Source of the DNA: Lysinibacillus antri
GTDB lineage: Bacteria; Bacillota; Bacilli; Bacillales_A; Planococcaceae
Assembly: GCF_003977595.1 (NCBI RefSeq)
Contig: NZ_RYYR01000028.1
Coordinates: 1 to 53,146, forward strand
Direction of reading: 5' to 3'
DNA length: 53,146 bases
The notes beneath the pieces were generated by a model. It was not told the origin of the DNA and ran no database searches. It worked only from the letters and a program-made list of their open reading frames with translations. The stretch's first letter is position 1; every line of letters begins with the position of its first letter. Made by a program: the position numbers and the translations under genes. Of this stretch, positions 34,013 to 42,655 are shown piece after piece.

Positions 34013-35407
34013 TTATTCATATTTAGGTAACTCGGAATAGAGGATTTTTCCAAAATGATTACGTGGGATTTCCTCAATTCTCATAATCTTAAAGCCCTTT
34101 AAGTTTAATTTTTCCTTAATTATTTTTTTTATTTGAACACAATCATCTTTTAATGTGTAAATATACATTTGGTCATCCGTCCCGGCGCAGATACAATCAT
34201 GACCACGCTCATTTAAAAGTCCTTCAACTTCATCAAGGCTGATACGATTTCCATAGACTTTAATCATTCTTTTGATTCGGCCACATATAAAAAAATACCC
34301 ATCCTGATCAAAGTAAGCCATATCACCTGTACGCAAAATTCCGTTGTTCTCATCTTTTTTCGAAAGATCGAATAACGACTCAGCATACCCTAAAGAAACA
34401 TTTGCTCCTTTGTATATCAATTCGCCGACAACATTAGGCGATGTAATTTTATTGCCATTGTCATCTTGCAGAATCAGTTCTCCCCCTGGAATGGCAATGC
34501 CAATACTTCCGACTTTATCGAGATTTTTTTCACATGGTAAATAGGTCATTCGCGCCGTTGCTTCAGTTTGACCGTACATGGTAAAAAATTGAATCCTTTT
34601 CTGATTACATACTTTAGCAAATTTGCTCGATAGAATTGGGCTTAATTTCCCACCTGCTTGAGTTAGTTTTTTTAAACTTGGAAGATTAAACTCTTCAAAC
34701 TTCAGCCTATTAAGCATCTCATACACGAAAGGAACTCCTCCAAAAGTTGTTGCTCGTTGCTCTCTACATAATTCCCAAAACTCTTTTTTCATAATAGATG
34801 CATCGGTTAAAATTATCGTCGCACCACATATGAAATGACTATTGATGATAGATAGACCATAGGAGTAATTCATTGGAAGTGTTGTTATAGGTTTATCGTT
34901 TGCATTGATGTCAAGGTACTTTGCTATTGATTCAGCATTTTTGAAAATATTTTCATAACTTAAACGAACAAATTTGGGACTCCCTGTACTCCCAGAGGTT
35001 GTTAAAAGTAGCGCAAGTTGTTCATGAAGATTATGTTGGAAAAATGTCGGACATCTAAATAATGTGTAATCTCCAAACAAAAATGAACTTTCCATTTCTT
35101 TTAATAGGTATTGATTTTCACTACTTGCCCAAATGTATGTGGGCTTATAAAGGTTAATCATTCTGCGTAACCGATCAATATGTATGGATGCATCCAAAAG
35201 TACAGGTACAACACCACCCCTAATAAATCCCACGTAGCCAAATAAAGACTCTTTGTTGTTAGAACATAAACAAAAAACGAGCGTTCTTTCACCTACTTCA
35301 CCACAAATAGCGTCAGCAATTTCTAACATTTCAAAGTAAGAATAATTTCGTTCAGCATATACAGCGATACGGTTCCCAAACTCCTCAATTTTTTTGAAAC
35401 CATTCAT
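34013..35407 (-). CDS. AMP-dependent acyl/aminoacyl ligase (DltA-like role)
   Basis: The protein has 464 residues. Adenylation-domain cores: LLLTTSGSTGSPKFVRLS (A3), TMYGQTEATARM (A5), GILRTGDMAYFDQDG (A7), FICGRIKRMIKVYGNRI (A8) and Lys in HFGKILYSEL (A10). It activates a carboxylic acid as AMP ester and loads it on the adjacent carrier protein. Sequence motifs differ from true DltA (which has a YGPTEAT block), so D-alanine cannot be assumed. It starts inside the stop codon of the carrier gene (TAATG), showing tight coupling. Confidence 0.88.
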   Translation of the reverse strand: MNGFKKIEEFGNRIAVYAERNYSYFEMLEIADAICGEVGERTLVFCLCSNNKESLFGYVGFIRGGVVPVLLDASIHIDRLRRMINLYKPTYIWASSENQYLLKEMESSFLFGDYTLFRCPTFFQHNLHEQLALLLTTSGSTGSPKFVRLSYENIFKNAESIAKYLDINANDKPITTLPMNYSYGLSIINSHFICGATIILTDASIMKKEFWELCREQRATTFGGVPFVYEMLNRLKFEEFNLPSLKKLTQAGGKLSPILSSKFAKVCNQKRIQFFTMYGQTEATARMTYLPCEKNLDKVGSIGIAIPGGELILQDDNGNKITSPNVVGELIYKGANVSLGYAESLFDLSKKDENNGILRTGDMAYFDQDGYFFICGRIKRMIKVYGNRISLDEVEGLLNERGHDCICAGTDDQMYIYTLKDDCVQIKKIIKEKLNLKGFKIMRIEEIPRNHFGKILYSELPKYE

Positions 35408-35652
35408 TAATCAAAGTCCACCCCCAACCGTTTCAATATCTCTATTCCTGACAGGTAAGAATCGAACTCTGTAATCCATTCAGAATCTAATGAGACATCA
35501 AAAACATCCTCAATCTCAGAAATGAGTGTCATATGTCCAATTGAATCCCATTCCCTTGTTACTCCAAGTGCTAAATCTTCACATACATCATCTTCCTCCA
35601 AGTCCAGCACATTGATAAATGCATTTCTATATTTTTCAATATTTCTCATCAT
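35407..35652 (-). CDS. Acyl carrier protein
   Basis: The protein has 81 residues. The phosphopantetheine Ser lies in WDSIGHMTLISEIEDVFD at about residue 36; the four-helix ACP pattern is complete and strongly acidic. The DSIGHM context is that of carrier proteins paired with stand-alone ligases rather than the fatty-acid ACP (DSLDTV). It is the first gene of the acyl-transfer cluster. Confidence 0.9.
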   Translation of the reverse strand: MMRNIEKYRNAFINVLDLEEDDVCEDLALGVTREWDSIGHMTLISEIEDVFDVSLDSEWITEFDSYLSGIEILKRLGVDFD

Positions 35653-36541
35653 TTACACCCTTTCAATAATTACTTTCTGCATCTGTGTGAAGAGCTTTTT
35701 AGCTTAAACAGTTTCTATATTTAACAAATTTTTTAAGGTTCCACATCCATCTCTTAAATATGAAACACTTGAAATTTACGGTAACCTAATCCATATTCAT
35801 GTCTAAAGTTATATTTTTTATCGAGGATAATGCACACTTTATCCTAATTTCTTAAGTACTGAAAAAAACACTCTAGCTCAGAGAAAAATATTTAGAATAT
35901 TATTGGAAGAAATAATAGACACAATGCGCAACCATTATGGATTACTCAAATCAATAATTCTGTTATTTTTCATCGAGACACCACTTATTAGCACATTTTC
36001 ATTACCCCTTATTGATAACGATAATCATTTTCGTATATGATTCTAGCATATCGCTTTTCGAAAGGTCAATAATCCATGCAATAATTTGTGTTATGATACT
36101 TTCTGTAAAAGATGTCAATGAATCTTTTGTGATATTCGTAAGCTTTACATTTCGTAAACATCTACTTTTTGGGAGATTTTAGAGGAACATTCACCAACGA
36201 AAAACAAAGTAAATACTAACATTATCAATAATTGAGACAATCTTCTCAACGAAAATCCCCCATCTGAATAACTAGACAATTTATATCGAATAAAGATACA
36301 TATATATTCAATTATTGAATTAACCTGCTTCGTTAGTTTAAGTACATTTCTTCATAATACCCATTACAACTTATTAACAGGTGCTATTCAACAATCTGAA
36401 TTTTAATTGAATAACTACCACTTACTTCATAATAATTTAATTACTTTCTCTAATATAACTGTTTTTTTATTCCAGAAATCGTCTAACTAACCTAACATTA
36501 AAAAGCACAATTCTGTGTGAACTGCGCTTTTTAATAACTAA
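35653..36541. other. 890-bp AT-rich intergenic stretch with Fur box and terminator
   Basis: No open frame with a ribosome binding site is visible. It holds the orphan Fur-type site at 36014-36032 and, at 36503-36535, a hairpin AAAAAGC...GCTTTTT next to the broken IS66 gene. It is probably the promoter region of the acyl-transfer cluster plus the remains of a deleted gene. Confidence 0.5.
36014..36032. promoter_or_regulatory. Fur-type site upstream of the acyl-transfer cluster
   Basis: GATAACGATAATCATTTTC fits the 19-base Fur consensus GATAATGATAATCATTATC at 17 positions. It lies about 360 bp upstream of the ACP gene start. Whether it controls that cluster or a gene lost to the IS66 insertion cannot be decided from sequence. 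Confidence 0.55.
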
Positions 36542-36742
36542 TTATCTAATTCCATCACCATCAAAATATAAATATTTATAACGATCTTTACTCGTTCCAG
36601 AAAATAAGAATATCGAGTCGCCATATGGATCTAATTCAAGCGAGTCTTGAATCAATGTCGTTAGCCCATCAATACCTTTACGCATATCCGTTTTCCCACA
36701 AATAATGTAGATATTTTTCACGCTTGTATAATGATGCCTCAT
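36542..36742 (-). pseudogene. IS66 TnpB, C-terminally truncated
   Basis: The 66-residue frame MRHHYTSVKNIYIICGKTDM to LFSGTSKDRYKYLYFDGDGI matches the first half of IS66 TnpB (the GKTDMRKGIDGL and YWDGDGF-type blocks). The full protein has about 115 residues, and no transposase (TnpC) follows. It lies directly after a TnpA C-terminal remnant, as in intact IS66 elements. Confidence 0.88.
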
Positions 36743-36743
36743 A

Positions 36744-36901
36744 AGTTTTTCAACTCCCTCATGACAGTTTGAATCACGTACTCATCTACGCCATGGTGAG
36801 AGGATATTTCCGCATTTGACGTTTTGATCATACAAATGCTTGTAGAAGAATCTTTTGAAAAAGTAGGTGTTGAAGAATTTTTATGATCTGGTTGAGGTGT
36901 T
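36744..36901 (-). pseudogene. IS66 TnpA, C-terminal remnant
   Basis: An open stretch ends SNAEISSHHGVDEYVIQTVM followed by RELKNL and a stop directly before tnpB. The GVDEYVIQTVMREL end is typical of IS66 TnpA. Its 5' side is replaced by the MITE at 36902-37134; the first codons reappear beyond it at 37173. Confidence 0.75.
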
Positions 36902-37134
36902 GAGGCCACTGAAAAACTAAATCCTTATAAAAAGTTATAATAATTATTTGCTTCTTATTATGAAGTGGGATTCACTTCGCTTTCCACGGGCTTGGCTTCA
37001 GCCTCCTCGTCGCAAGCTCCTGCGAGGTCTTCAGCTCAAGCTTTTCTGAGTAGGAGTCTTCGTGAATCCCACTTCCAAAATAGAATAGTATATTTTTACT
37101 ATAAAAAATTATTAACAACTACTTTTTCAGTGGC
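36902..37134. mobile_element. MITE-like element, copy 2, inside IS66 tnpA
   Basis: It is about 98% identical to 19020-19256, with terminal repeats GAGGCCACTGAAAAA and TTTTTCAGTGGCC. No clear target duplication flanks it, and tnpA sequence is missing around it: the codons on both sides add up to only about 65, well short of a full TnpA. Insertion followed by deletion is the simplest reading. Confidence 0.85.
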
Positions 37135-37255
37135 CACTGTTACGAGGACAATAGCTAATTTTTGTTGTGGCATAAGAAAGCCCCCCCTTTAATTGATACA
37201 TTTATAGTACCGGGAGGTGCTGCGTGTTACTATGCGTTGTTTGATTGGGGGTTAC
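37135..37255 (-). mobile_element. IS66 left end with tnpA start
   Basis: This is nearly identical to 1-121 read in the same direction. The tnpA start is at 37173 (MPQQKLAIVLVT). The outer end is GTAACCCCC at 37255. Unlike the other copies, the Shine-Dalgarno arm here reads GGGGGGG, so it no longer pairs with the leader. Confidence 0.75.
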
Positions 37256-37521
37256 GTTACGATAATAATATTTGATAATTTGTGTGTTTAAAGTGGATAC
37301 CAGTGGTTGGGGTCGAACCGACACTCCAGAAGGAACACAATTTTGAGTTGCAAGAAGTAGTTATATCCTACTTTCCACCGTATCTTTTATTGTCCAAATC
37401 ATCTATCTTATGCTATTTTTCCAATGTTAAACTTTTCTTTTTGTCCATCTAAAATTCTTTTGTGTGGTCAGTTTGGGGTCAATACTGGTTGAACAATCTA
37501 TCACCTAGTCTATATGCCCCA
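37256..37521. other. Intergenic scar with tRNA-3'-end-like and repeated segments
   Basis: At 37302-37334 the minus strand reads like the T-arm and acceptor side of a tRNA (GTGTCGGTTCGACCCCAAC), with one mismatch and no 5' half. Bases 37412-37488 resemble 25350-25425 (about three quarters identical, sharing TATGCTATTTTTC and TGTCCATC). Neither is a functional gene by itself. Confidence 0.35.
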
Positions 37522-38580
37522 TTATAATGTGAAAAATGTAATGAATGATAACAGTATAGATGTTATTAGCATAGCGATAAATGGACGTAGTGCTTTTGAA
37601 CACAATTCTTTCAGGTTTACATTTAACCCCAGACCCACCATAGCCATTGTTAACAGTAAGGTCATTAAATTGGATATATCATCTAAGATGGTTGTTGGAA
37701 TAATAATCAATTTCCCTAGAACATAGCTTCCAATCAGGCTCATAATCAAAAATCCAATTAAAAACCAAGGAAATTCAATTTTCATATCGGATTCAAATCT
37801 CCCTGTATGTCTTAACCAATATATAAGGATAAAACTTAAAGGAATAAGGAGAAAAATCCTTCCTAATTTAGCTAAAAGTGCAATTGCTAAAGCATCCTGT
37901 CCTGCTGGTGCCGAGGCTAAAGCAACGTGGGCAAGTTCATGCAAGCTTATTCCAGTCCAAATACCGTACTGCATATTCGTTAAATGGAAAAATGGTTTTA
38001 AAAGAATATAACCTATTGAAAATAATGTACCAACAAGAGCGATGATTCCTGCTCCTATTGCGGTATCCTCTTCTTTTGCCTTCAGTATTGGTGAAACGGC
38101 GGCAATAGCTGCTGCACCGCATACCCCCGTACCGATTCCCAATAGTAGGGACAAAGAAAAATCTGCCTTAATTTTTTTGGCTAACCACATCGTTAAAAAA
38201 ATGGAAAAGACAATGGTTCCAATATCACGAACAAGCAATCCCATTCCCTGATGGAAGACGACATCAATATTTAATTTTAGACCGTATAAAATAATTGCAT
38301 ATCGTAATAGTTTTTTAGCTGAATATTGAATACCTAAACGAATTTTTTCCGGATAACCAAAAATTTGACGATATATAACAGCAATAATGATCGCAATTGC
38401 TAATGGTCCTATGTAAGCAAATCCAGGTGCTTTTGCTAAAACAAATCCTAGAATAGCGATGATAAAAGTAAAGAAAATACCAGCTAACCATAATGAAGCA
38501 GAAGGTAGAAAGGTGTGTTTGAATTTTTGCGGGAAAGTTTCTACTTTACTTCCGCTTGGTTCAATCTCTTCATCCTGCAT
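37522..38580 (-). CDS. YeiH-family putative sulfate exporter (UPF0324)
   Basis: The protein has about 352 residues from the ATG at 38580 after AAAGGAAGTG. About ten membrane helices; family signatures are YAIILYGLKLNIDVVFHQG, LLGIGTGVCGAAAIAAVSPI and TGISLHELAHVALASAPAG. YeiH-type proteins are predicted anion exporters, often next to a LysR-type regulator of sulfur metabolism, as here. The actual substrate is not demonstrated. Confidence 0.9.
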   Translation of the reverse strand: MQDEEIEPSGSKVETFPQKFKHTFLPSASLWLAGIFFTFIIAILGFVLAKAPGFAYIGPLAIAIIIAVIYRQIFGYPEKIRLGIQYSAKKLLRYAIILYGLKLNIDVVFHQGMGLLVRDIGTIVFSIFLTMWLAKKIKADFSLSLLLGIGTGVCGAAAIAAVSPILKAKEEDTAIGAGIIALVGTLFSIGYILLKPFFHLTNMQYGIWTGISLHELAHVALASAPAGQDALAIALLAKLGRIFLLIPLSFILIYWLRHTGRFESDMKIEFPWFLIGFLIMSLIGSYVLGKLIIIPTTILDDISNLMTLLLTMAMVGLGLNVNLKELCSKALRPFIAMLITSILLSFITFFTL

Positions 38581-38639
38581 TTTTTTCACTTCCTTTATCT
38601 TTTATAAATTCATCATATGCTTGTTTTTATCATAAGGAA

Positions 38640-38672
38640 AATAAATTATAATAATGATAATGATAAGTAAAT
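38640..38672. promoter_or_regulatory. Divergent promoter region with tandem GATAAT hexamers
   Basis: The region between the exporter and the LysR gene contains ATAATGATAATGATAAG, three hexamers of the kind read by Fur or part of an AT-rich LysR operator. The divergent layout predicts autoregulation and control of the exporter by the LysR protein. Confidence 0.35.
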
Positions 38673-38717
38673 ATATATAATTAAAACGCAGTTACGTTAA
38701 AAAAAGGAAGTGAAAAA

Positions 38718-39611
38718 ATGGAACAGCAACTACTCGTTTTTGTTACCGTTGTAGATAAACAAAATTTCTCCAGAGCAGCAGAAGCCTTACACATGACTCA
38801 GCCTGCCGTAAGCCAATATATTCAAATGCTTGAACGTAATGTTGGAACGAAACTCTTAAATCGGAATAATAAGTATGTCCGCTTGAATAAAGCTGGGGAA
38901 ATTGTTTATCATCATGCAAAAGAGATTCTAGGGCTATACACGAAAATGAAGAATTTGGTAGATGATCTAACAAATACAGCAACCGGAGAACTATCTATTG
39001 GGGCAAGTTATACTTTTGGTGAATATGTACTTCCACATATTATTGCAAGGCTACGAGAACAATTCCCCTTAATTAAACCAACCATAACAATTGGCAATAC
39101 GCATGAGATTGAAGAACTGGTGAATAGCAATCAAATTGATTTAGGAATTGTGGAAGGGGAAATAAAAAGTAAAAAGCTCTATATTGAGGATATTGCGGAG
39201 GATTTCATGTATATTATTGTCTCTGCAAAACACCCTTTCATTAAGCAGGAGGATTTAACACTAAAAGCTTTACAAGAAGAGACATGGATTGTACGGGAAC
39301 AGGGTTCAGGTACAAGAGAAGCAACGGAGGGAATGTTTGGGAAATTTCAATTTAGTCCCAAGGATATGATGGAGTTCGGAAGTACACAGATTATTAAAGA
39401 ATCAGTCGAGGCGGGACTGGGTGTATCACTTCTATCACACTGGGTTATTCATAAAGAGTTGAAACTTCAAAAGCTGAATATATTAAAGATCAAGGGATTA
39501 CCTGTTATCCGTAAATTCTCACTTGTTACTCCATCCACAAAATTTCAAACAAAAGCATCAGAAATCTTTATTAAGCTTTTAAGAGATAAAGAAGGATACG
39601 ATATAATTTAA
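38718..39611 (+). CDS. LysR-family transcriptional regulator (CysL-like)
   Basis: The protein has 297 residues. The N-terminal winged helix (FSRAAEALHMTQPAVSQYIQ, residues about 17-36) is followed by a substrate-binding domain with IGASYTFGEYVLPHIIARL and VREQGSGTREATE, the effector-site motif of CysL/CbbR-type members. The ATG follows AAAGGAAGTG. It is divergent from the YeiH-type exporter, the usual arrangement for local control. The effector is probably a sulfur or carbon metabolite, which is an inference from relatives. Confidence 0.92.
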   Translation: MEQQLLVFVTVVDKQNFSRAAEALHMTQPAVSQYIQMLERNVGTKLLNRNNKYVRLNKAGEIVYHHAKEILGLYTKMKNLVDDLTNTATGELSIGASYTFGEYVLPHIIARLREQFPLIKPTITIGNTHEIEELVNSNQIDLGIVEGEIKSKKLYIEDIAEDFMYIIVSAKHPFIKQEDLTLKALQEETWIVREQGSGTREATEGMFGKFQFSPKDMMEFGSTQIIKESVEAGLGVSLLSHWVIHKELKLQKLNILKIKGLPVIRKFSLVTPSTKFQTKASEIFIKLLRDKEGYDII

Positions 39612-39647
39612 CAAAATACGTTGTATATTTTTAAAGATACAAACAAA

Positions 39648-39676
39648 AGTATGGAGGGCCTCTCTGTACTTTCTAT
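39648..39676 (+). terminator. Terminator-like hairpin after the LysR gene
   Basis: AAAGTA and GAGG on the left pair with CCTC and TACTTT on the right. The stem is interrupted and the T-run short. The rest of 39612-39902 contains no gene. Confidence 0.5.
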
Positions 39677-39819
39677 CTTTTAAAAATATAATCTACCGAT
39701 ATTCCTGTTCCTTCTTTAACTGTCCTTCAGTTTAAGTGTATTCCTTTACAATCCCTATCTACTTTAACATAAATATTCATTTTTCTTTATGGTCATTGTT
39801 CAATTATATAGCCCTTAAA

Positions 39820-39857
39820 TGAAAATAGGCGCATTTCTTAATGAAACGCGCCCGATT
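39820..39857 (-). terminator. Terminator of the potassium transport operon
   Basis: On the minus strand GGCGCGTTTC pairs with GAAATGCGCC and is followed by TATTTTCATTT. It lies about 45 bp after the stop of the KtrC-like gene. Confidence 0.7.
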
Positions 39858-39902
39858 ATGAAATATGAATAACGTGGAAGCTGCTTAATAGTTTATCAAC
39901 AA

Positions 39903-40559
39903 CTATTCTAAATTTGAAAATTTCGCTAAATCATTTCGATTTCCTATCGTTACTAGAATATCCTCATTTTGAAGTAACTCATCCGGGGAAGGTGAAATAA
40001 TGATATCGCCGCTTCTTATAATGGCAATAACACTTACTTTAAATCGTGCACGAATATCAAGTTCTCGCAAATTTTTCCCAACCATTTTTTTAGGTAATAT
40101 AATTTCCTCAAGATTATAGTCTTTAGATAATTCAATATAGTTCAGCATATTTGGTGATAGCAACTGATTCGCAACTCGTTCCCCCATATCTCTTTCTGGG
40201 TATATTACCCAATCTACTCCTATTGTTTCTAGCACCTGCCCATGACGCTTACTAGTTGCCTTCGCAATAATTTTTTTAATGCCTAAATTTTTTAGAAGCA
40301 TTACCGTTAGGATACTTGATTGAATATCATCCCCAATTGCAACAATGACACAATCAAAGTTCGTTATTCCTAACGACTTAAGTGCCTTCTCCTCGGTAGA
40401 ATCAGCTATCGCACTATCTGTTACATAAGGCTCAGCGTTTTCAACACTTTCCTCATTAATATCAATCCCCAATACTTCTTGCCCAGCTTCATGCAATCTT
40501 CTAGCAATACTTGTTCCAAATCTTCCTAAACCGATAACTGCATATTGATTTCTAGCCAT
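39903..40559 (-). CDS. ktrC: Potassium uptake regulatory subunit (KtrA/KtrC, TrkA-N family)
   Basis: The protein has 218 residues. RCK domain with the nucleotide-binding glycine motif IGLGRFGTSIARRLHE at about 8-23 and Asp in GIDINEE; a C-terminal RCK_C domain (FKVSVIAIIRSGDIIISPSP) binds c-di-AMP in relatives. It gates the membrane subunit encoded just upstream (24-bp gap). KtrA and KtrC cannot be told apart with certainty; pairing with the riboswitch does not decide it. The ATG follows GAGGGAG. Confidence 0.9.
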   Translation of the reverse strand: MARNQYAVIGLGRFGTSIARRLHEAGQEVLGIDINEESVENAEPYVTDSAIADSTEEKALKSLGITNFDCVIVAIGDDIQSSILTVMLLKNLGIKKIIAKATSKRHGQVLETIGVDWVIYPERDMGERVANQLLSPNMLNYIELSKDYNLEEIILPKKMVGKNLRELDIRARFKVSVIAIIRSGDIIISPSPDELLQNEDILVTIGNRNDLAKFSNLE

Positions 40560-40582
40560 TTTCTAACTCTCCCTCTATTCGA

Positions 40583-41923
40583 TTATCCAATCATCATATT
40601 TCCTTTTGGACGTTTATAAGCTTCTTTTGTTTGTCTTTTCGTAATCGCAAATCCTAGTGTCAATGGTCCTAATCTTCCTATAAACATCGTAATAATGATT
40701 AGGATTCGTCCGATTGGTGATAATTCTGTTGTTAAGCCCATAGAGAGCCCGACTGTTGCAAATGCTGAGGTTGCTTCAAATAAATACATCATGAAATCAT
40801 GGCCATGCTCTGTAATGCTTAGCAAGAAGGTAACTATAATGACAATCATCATTCCACTAACAGCAACTGTGAGTGCTTTTAGAATGGTTTCTTGAACAAT
40901 TCTGCGTTTGAAGATCACGACATCTTCTTTACCTTTCAACTGAGAAAGAACTGTTGCCATTAACACTGCAAAAGTAGTCACTTTAATACCACCTGCTGTA
41001 GAACCTGAACCTCCACCGATAAACATAAGGAATATTGTTAAGAACAGCGTTGCGTATGTTAAATCGGCCATAGGTAACGTATTGGCACCTGCTGTTCTAG
41101 GACTTACACCGTGGAAAATAGCCCCTAATATTTTTCCTCCTATATTTAAAGGACCTAATGTTTTATCGTTTCCATACTCAAATAAGAAAACTAAGATGGA
41201 TGCTCCTACAAGTAGAACAATCGTTGCAGTTAAAACCACCTTTGTATGGAGTGAAAGTTTGCGTGTTTCACGATATTCGTATAGCTCATTGATTACAACA
41301 AATCCAAGACCACCAATAATAATCAAAGCACATATGGTTAATACAACAAATGGATCATCTACATAACCTGTTAAGCTATTGTAATCTCCAAAGATATCAA
41401 ATCCTGCATTGTTAAAAATAGAAATGCTATGGAAAATCCCGAAGTAAATTGCTTCTCCCAAAGGCATATCAAATGTAAAACGAATGGCAAGTAAAGCTGC
41501 CCCCATACTTTCTACAATCACTGTAAAGAGCAATATTCTTTTCATTAATTTCACCATACCAGCAGTAGAAGTTGCATTATATGCTTCCTTTAAAAGAAGT
41601 CTTTCTTTTAGTGAGATTTTTTTACCTAACAATGTAAATAAAAACGTCGCAAAGGTCATAAACCCTAGACCGCCAATTTGTATAAGTATCAGGATAACAA
41701 TTTCACCAAACATCGAAAAGGTATTACCAGTATCAACAACAACAAGCCCTGTAACACATGTAGCCGATGTCGCAGTAAAAAGAGCATCTAAAAATGCTAA
41801 GCTTACGCCATTAGCTGTTGCCATGGGGAGTGTTAGTAAAAATGCTCCTACAAAAATGACTAGAACGAACCCTAGCACCAAAACTTTAGAAGGATTAAGC
41901 TCTTCTAAAAATATATTTTTCAT
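40583..41923 (-). CDS. ktrD: Potassium transporter membrane subunit (KtrB/KtrD)
   Basis: The protein has 446 residues with four M1-P-M2 repeats. Pore loops: TATSATCVTGLVVVDTG, NNAGFDIFGDYNSL, GGGSGSTAGGIKVTTFAVL and EATSAFATVGLSMGLT, with the selectivity-filter glycines. Potassium enters the cell here, driven by sodium or the membrane potential. The gene lies behind a c-di-AMP riboswitch and directly before the RCK subunit. The ATG follows GAGGAGAAAG. Confidence 0.92.
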   Translation of the reverse strand: MKNIFLEELNPSKVLVLGFVLVIFVGAFLLTLPMATANGVSLAFLDALFTATSATCVTGLVVVDTGNTFSMFGEIVILILIQIGGLGFMTFATFLFTLLGKKISLKERLLLKEAYNATSTAGMVKLMKRILLFTVIVESMGAALLAIRFTFDMPLGEAIYFGIFHSISIFNNAGFDIFGDYNSLTGYVDDPFVVLTICALIIIGGLGFVVINELYEYRETRKLSLHTKVVLTATIVLLVGASILVFLFEYGNDKTLGPLNIGGKILGAIFHGVSPRTAGANTLPMADLTYATLFLTIFLMFIGGGSGSTAGGIKVTTFAVLMATVLSQLKGKEDVVIFKRRIVQETILKALTVAVSGMMIVIIVTFLLSITEHGHDFMMYLFEATSAFATVGLSMGLTTELSPIGRILIIITMFIGRLGPLTLGFAITKRQTKEAYKRPKGNMMIG

Positions 41924-42030
41924 GTTCTTTCTCCTCGGTTTTTGAAGTAGTAGAATTTACTTCTTGTATATAATTGTTTTTCCCTCAAATAAATTACTTA
42001 TTACTATTTCATTTAATATTTTTCCATAAT

Positions 42031-42102
42031 AAAAAGACCGCATTTAAAACAAGTAGCTATCTGTTGGATTACCAACAAAAAGGCACCTTGAATTAGGCGG
42101 TC
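42031..42102 (-). terminator. Riboswitch-linked terminator
   Basis: On the minus strand GACCGCC (42102-42096) can pair with GCGGTC (42041-42036), followed by TTTTTATTATGG. It lies between the aptamer and the transporter start, where an OFF-switch terminator is expected. Confidence 0.65.
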
Positions 42103-42240
42103 ATGTAGACCTCCTTCGCTTTAGCCGACGAAGTTAGCTGACGGGTAGGATGGCGAAGAAGCATAAATCATCCCTTCTGCAAAAGCAGAATTAACCCCAA
42201 AAGATTGGGTCCTCCGTTCTCAATATGAGATTTGGCCATT
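42098..42240 (-). ncRNA. ydaO/yuaA-type c-di-AMP riboswitch
   Basis: Read on the minus strand the leader has the conserved ydaO elements in order: ACGGAGGACCCAA, a stem closed by TTGGGGTTAATTC, GAAGGGATG, ATCCTACCCGTCAGCTAAC and a terminal AGCGAAGGAGGTC. These correspond to the purine-rich core of the c-di-AMP aptamer. High c-di-AMP stops transcription of potassium uptake genes in bacilli, and the downstream terminator and ktr genes fit this fully. Confidence 0.93.
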
Positions 42241-42655
42241 TATTATTATTTAATAGTGGATTTATTGTACTCTTCTCTAAATCACTTGTAAATATGAAAT
42301 ATAAAAGGGTTAAAACTTTATTACACTAACGTATAAGTTTGTACTTTATTCAACAATAATGGACCATCATGCTTAATTCTTATTGAATTAACCTGTGAGT
42401 CTGTATTTTTGAATTTTTTTACATCAAAAAATAATAAATCTTTTGTCTCGATAAAGATATTGATTTTCCTATTGTTACAAGTTCCCTCCATCCTTTCTAT
42501 ATATGTTCATTATTAAATAATCATTTCCGCTTTTCCCTCTACGTACCTATCTATAACATTTTTTCGATCAGTATAATCTAGTATCGATATTGGATATATG
42601 AAAAATATATACTATATTAGTTTAATAGAAAGTTTTACATAATCAGGGGGTAAAA

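Noticed and set aside
36965-37192. 75-codon plus-strand frame across MITE copy 2
   Set aside because: It runs through the non-coding palindrome of the element and into the IS66 end; the first MITE copy does not preserve it.
37302-37334. Functional tRNA gene
   Set aside because: Only a T-arm-like piece is present, with a stem mismatch and no anticodon or D arm.
41484-41945. 153-codon plus-strand frame opposite ktrD
   Set aside because: It is a shadow of the membrane protein gene on the other strand, with no start signal and no protein-like pattern.
42440-42655. TnrA/GlnR box before glnK-amtB
   Set aside because: I searched by eye for TGTNA-n7-TNACA and found no acceptable match; regulation by nitrogen remains likely but is not shown here.
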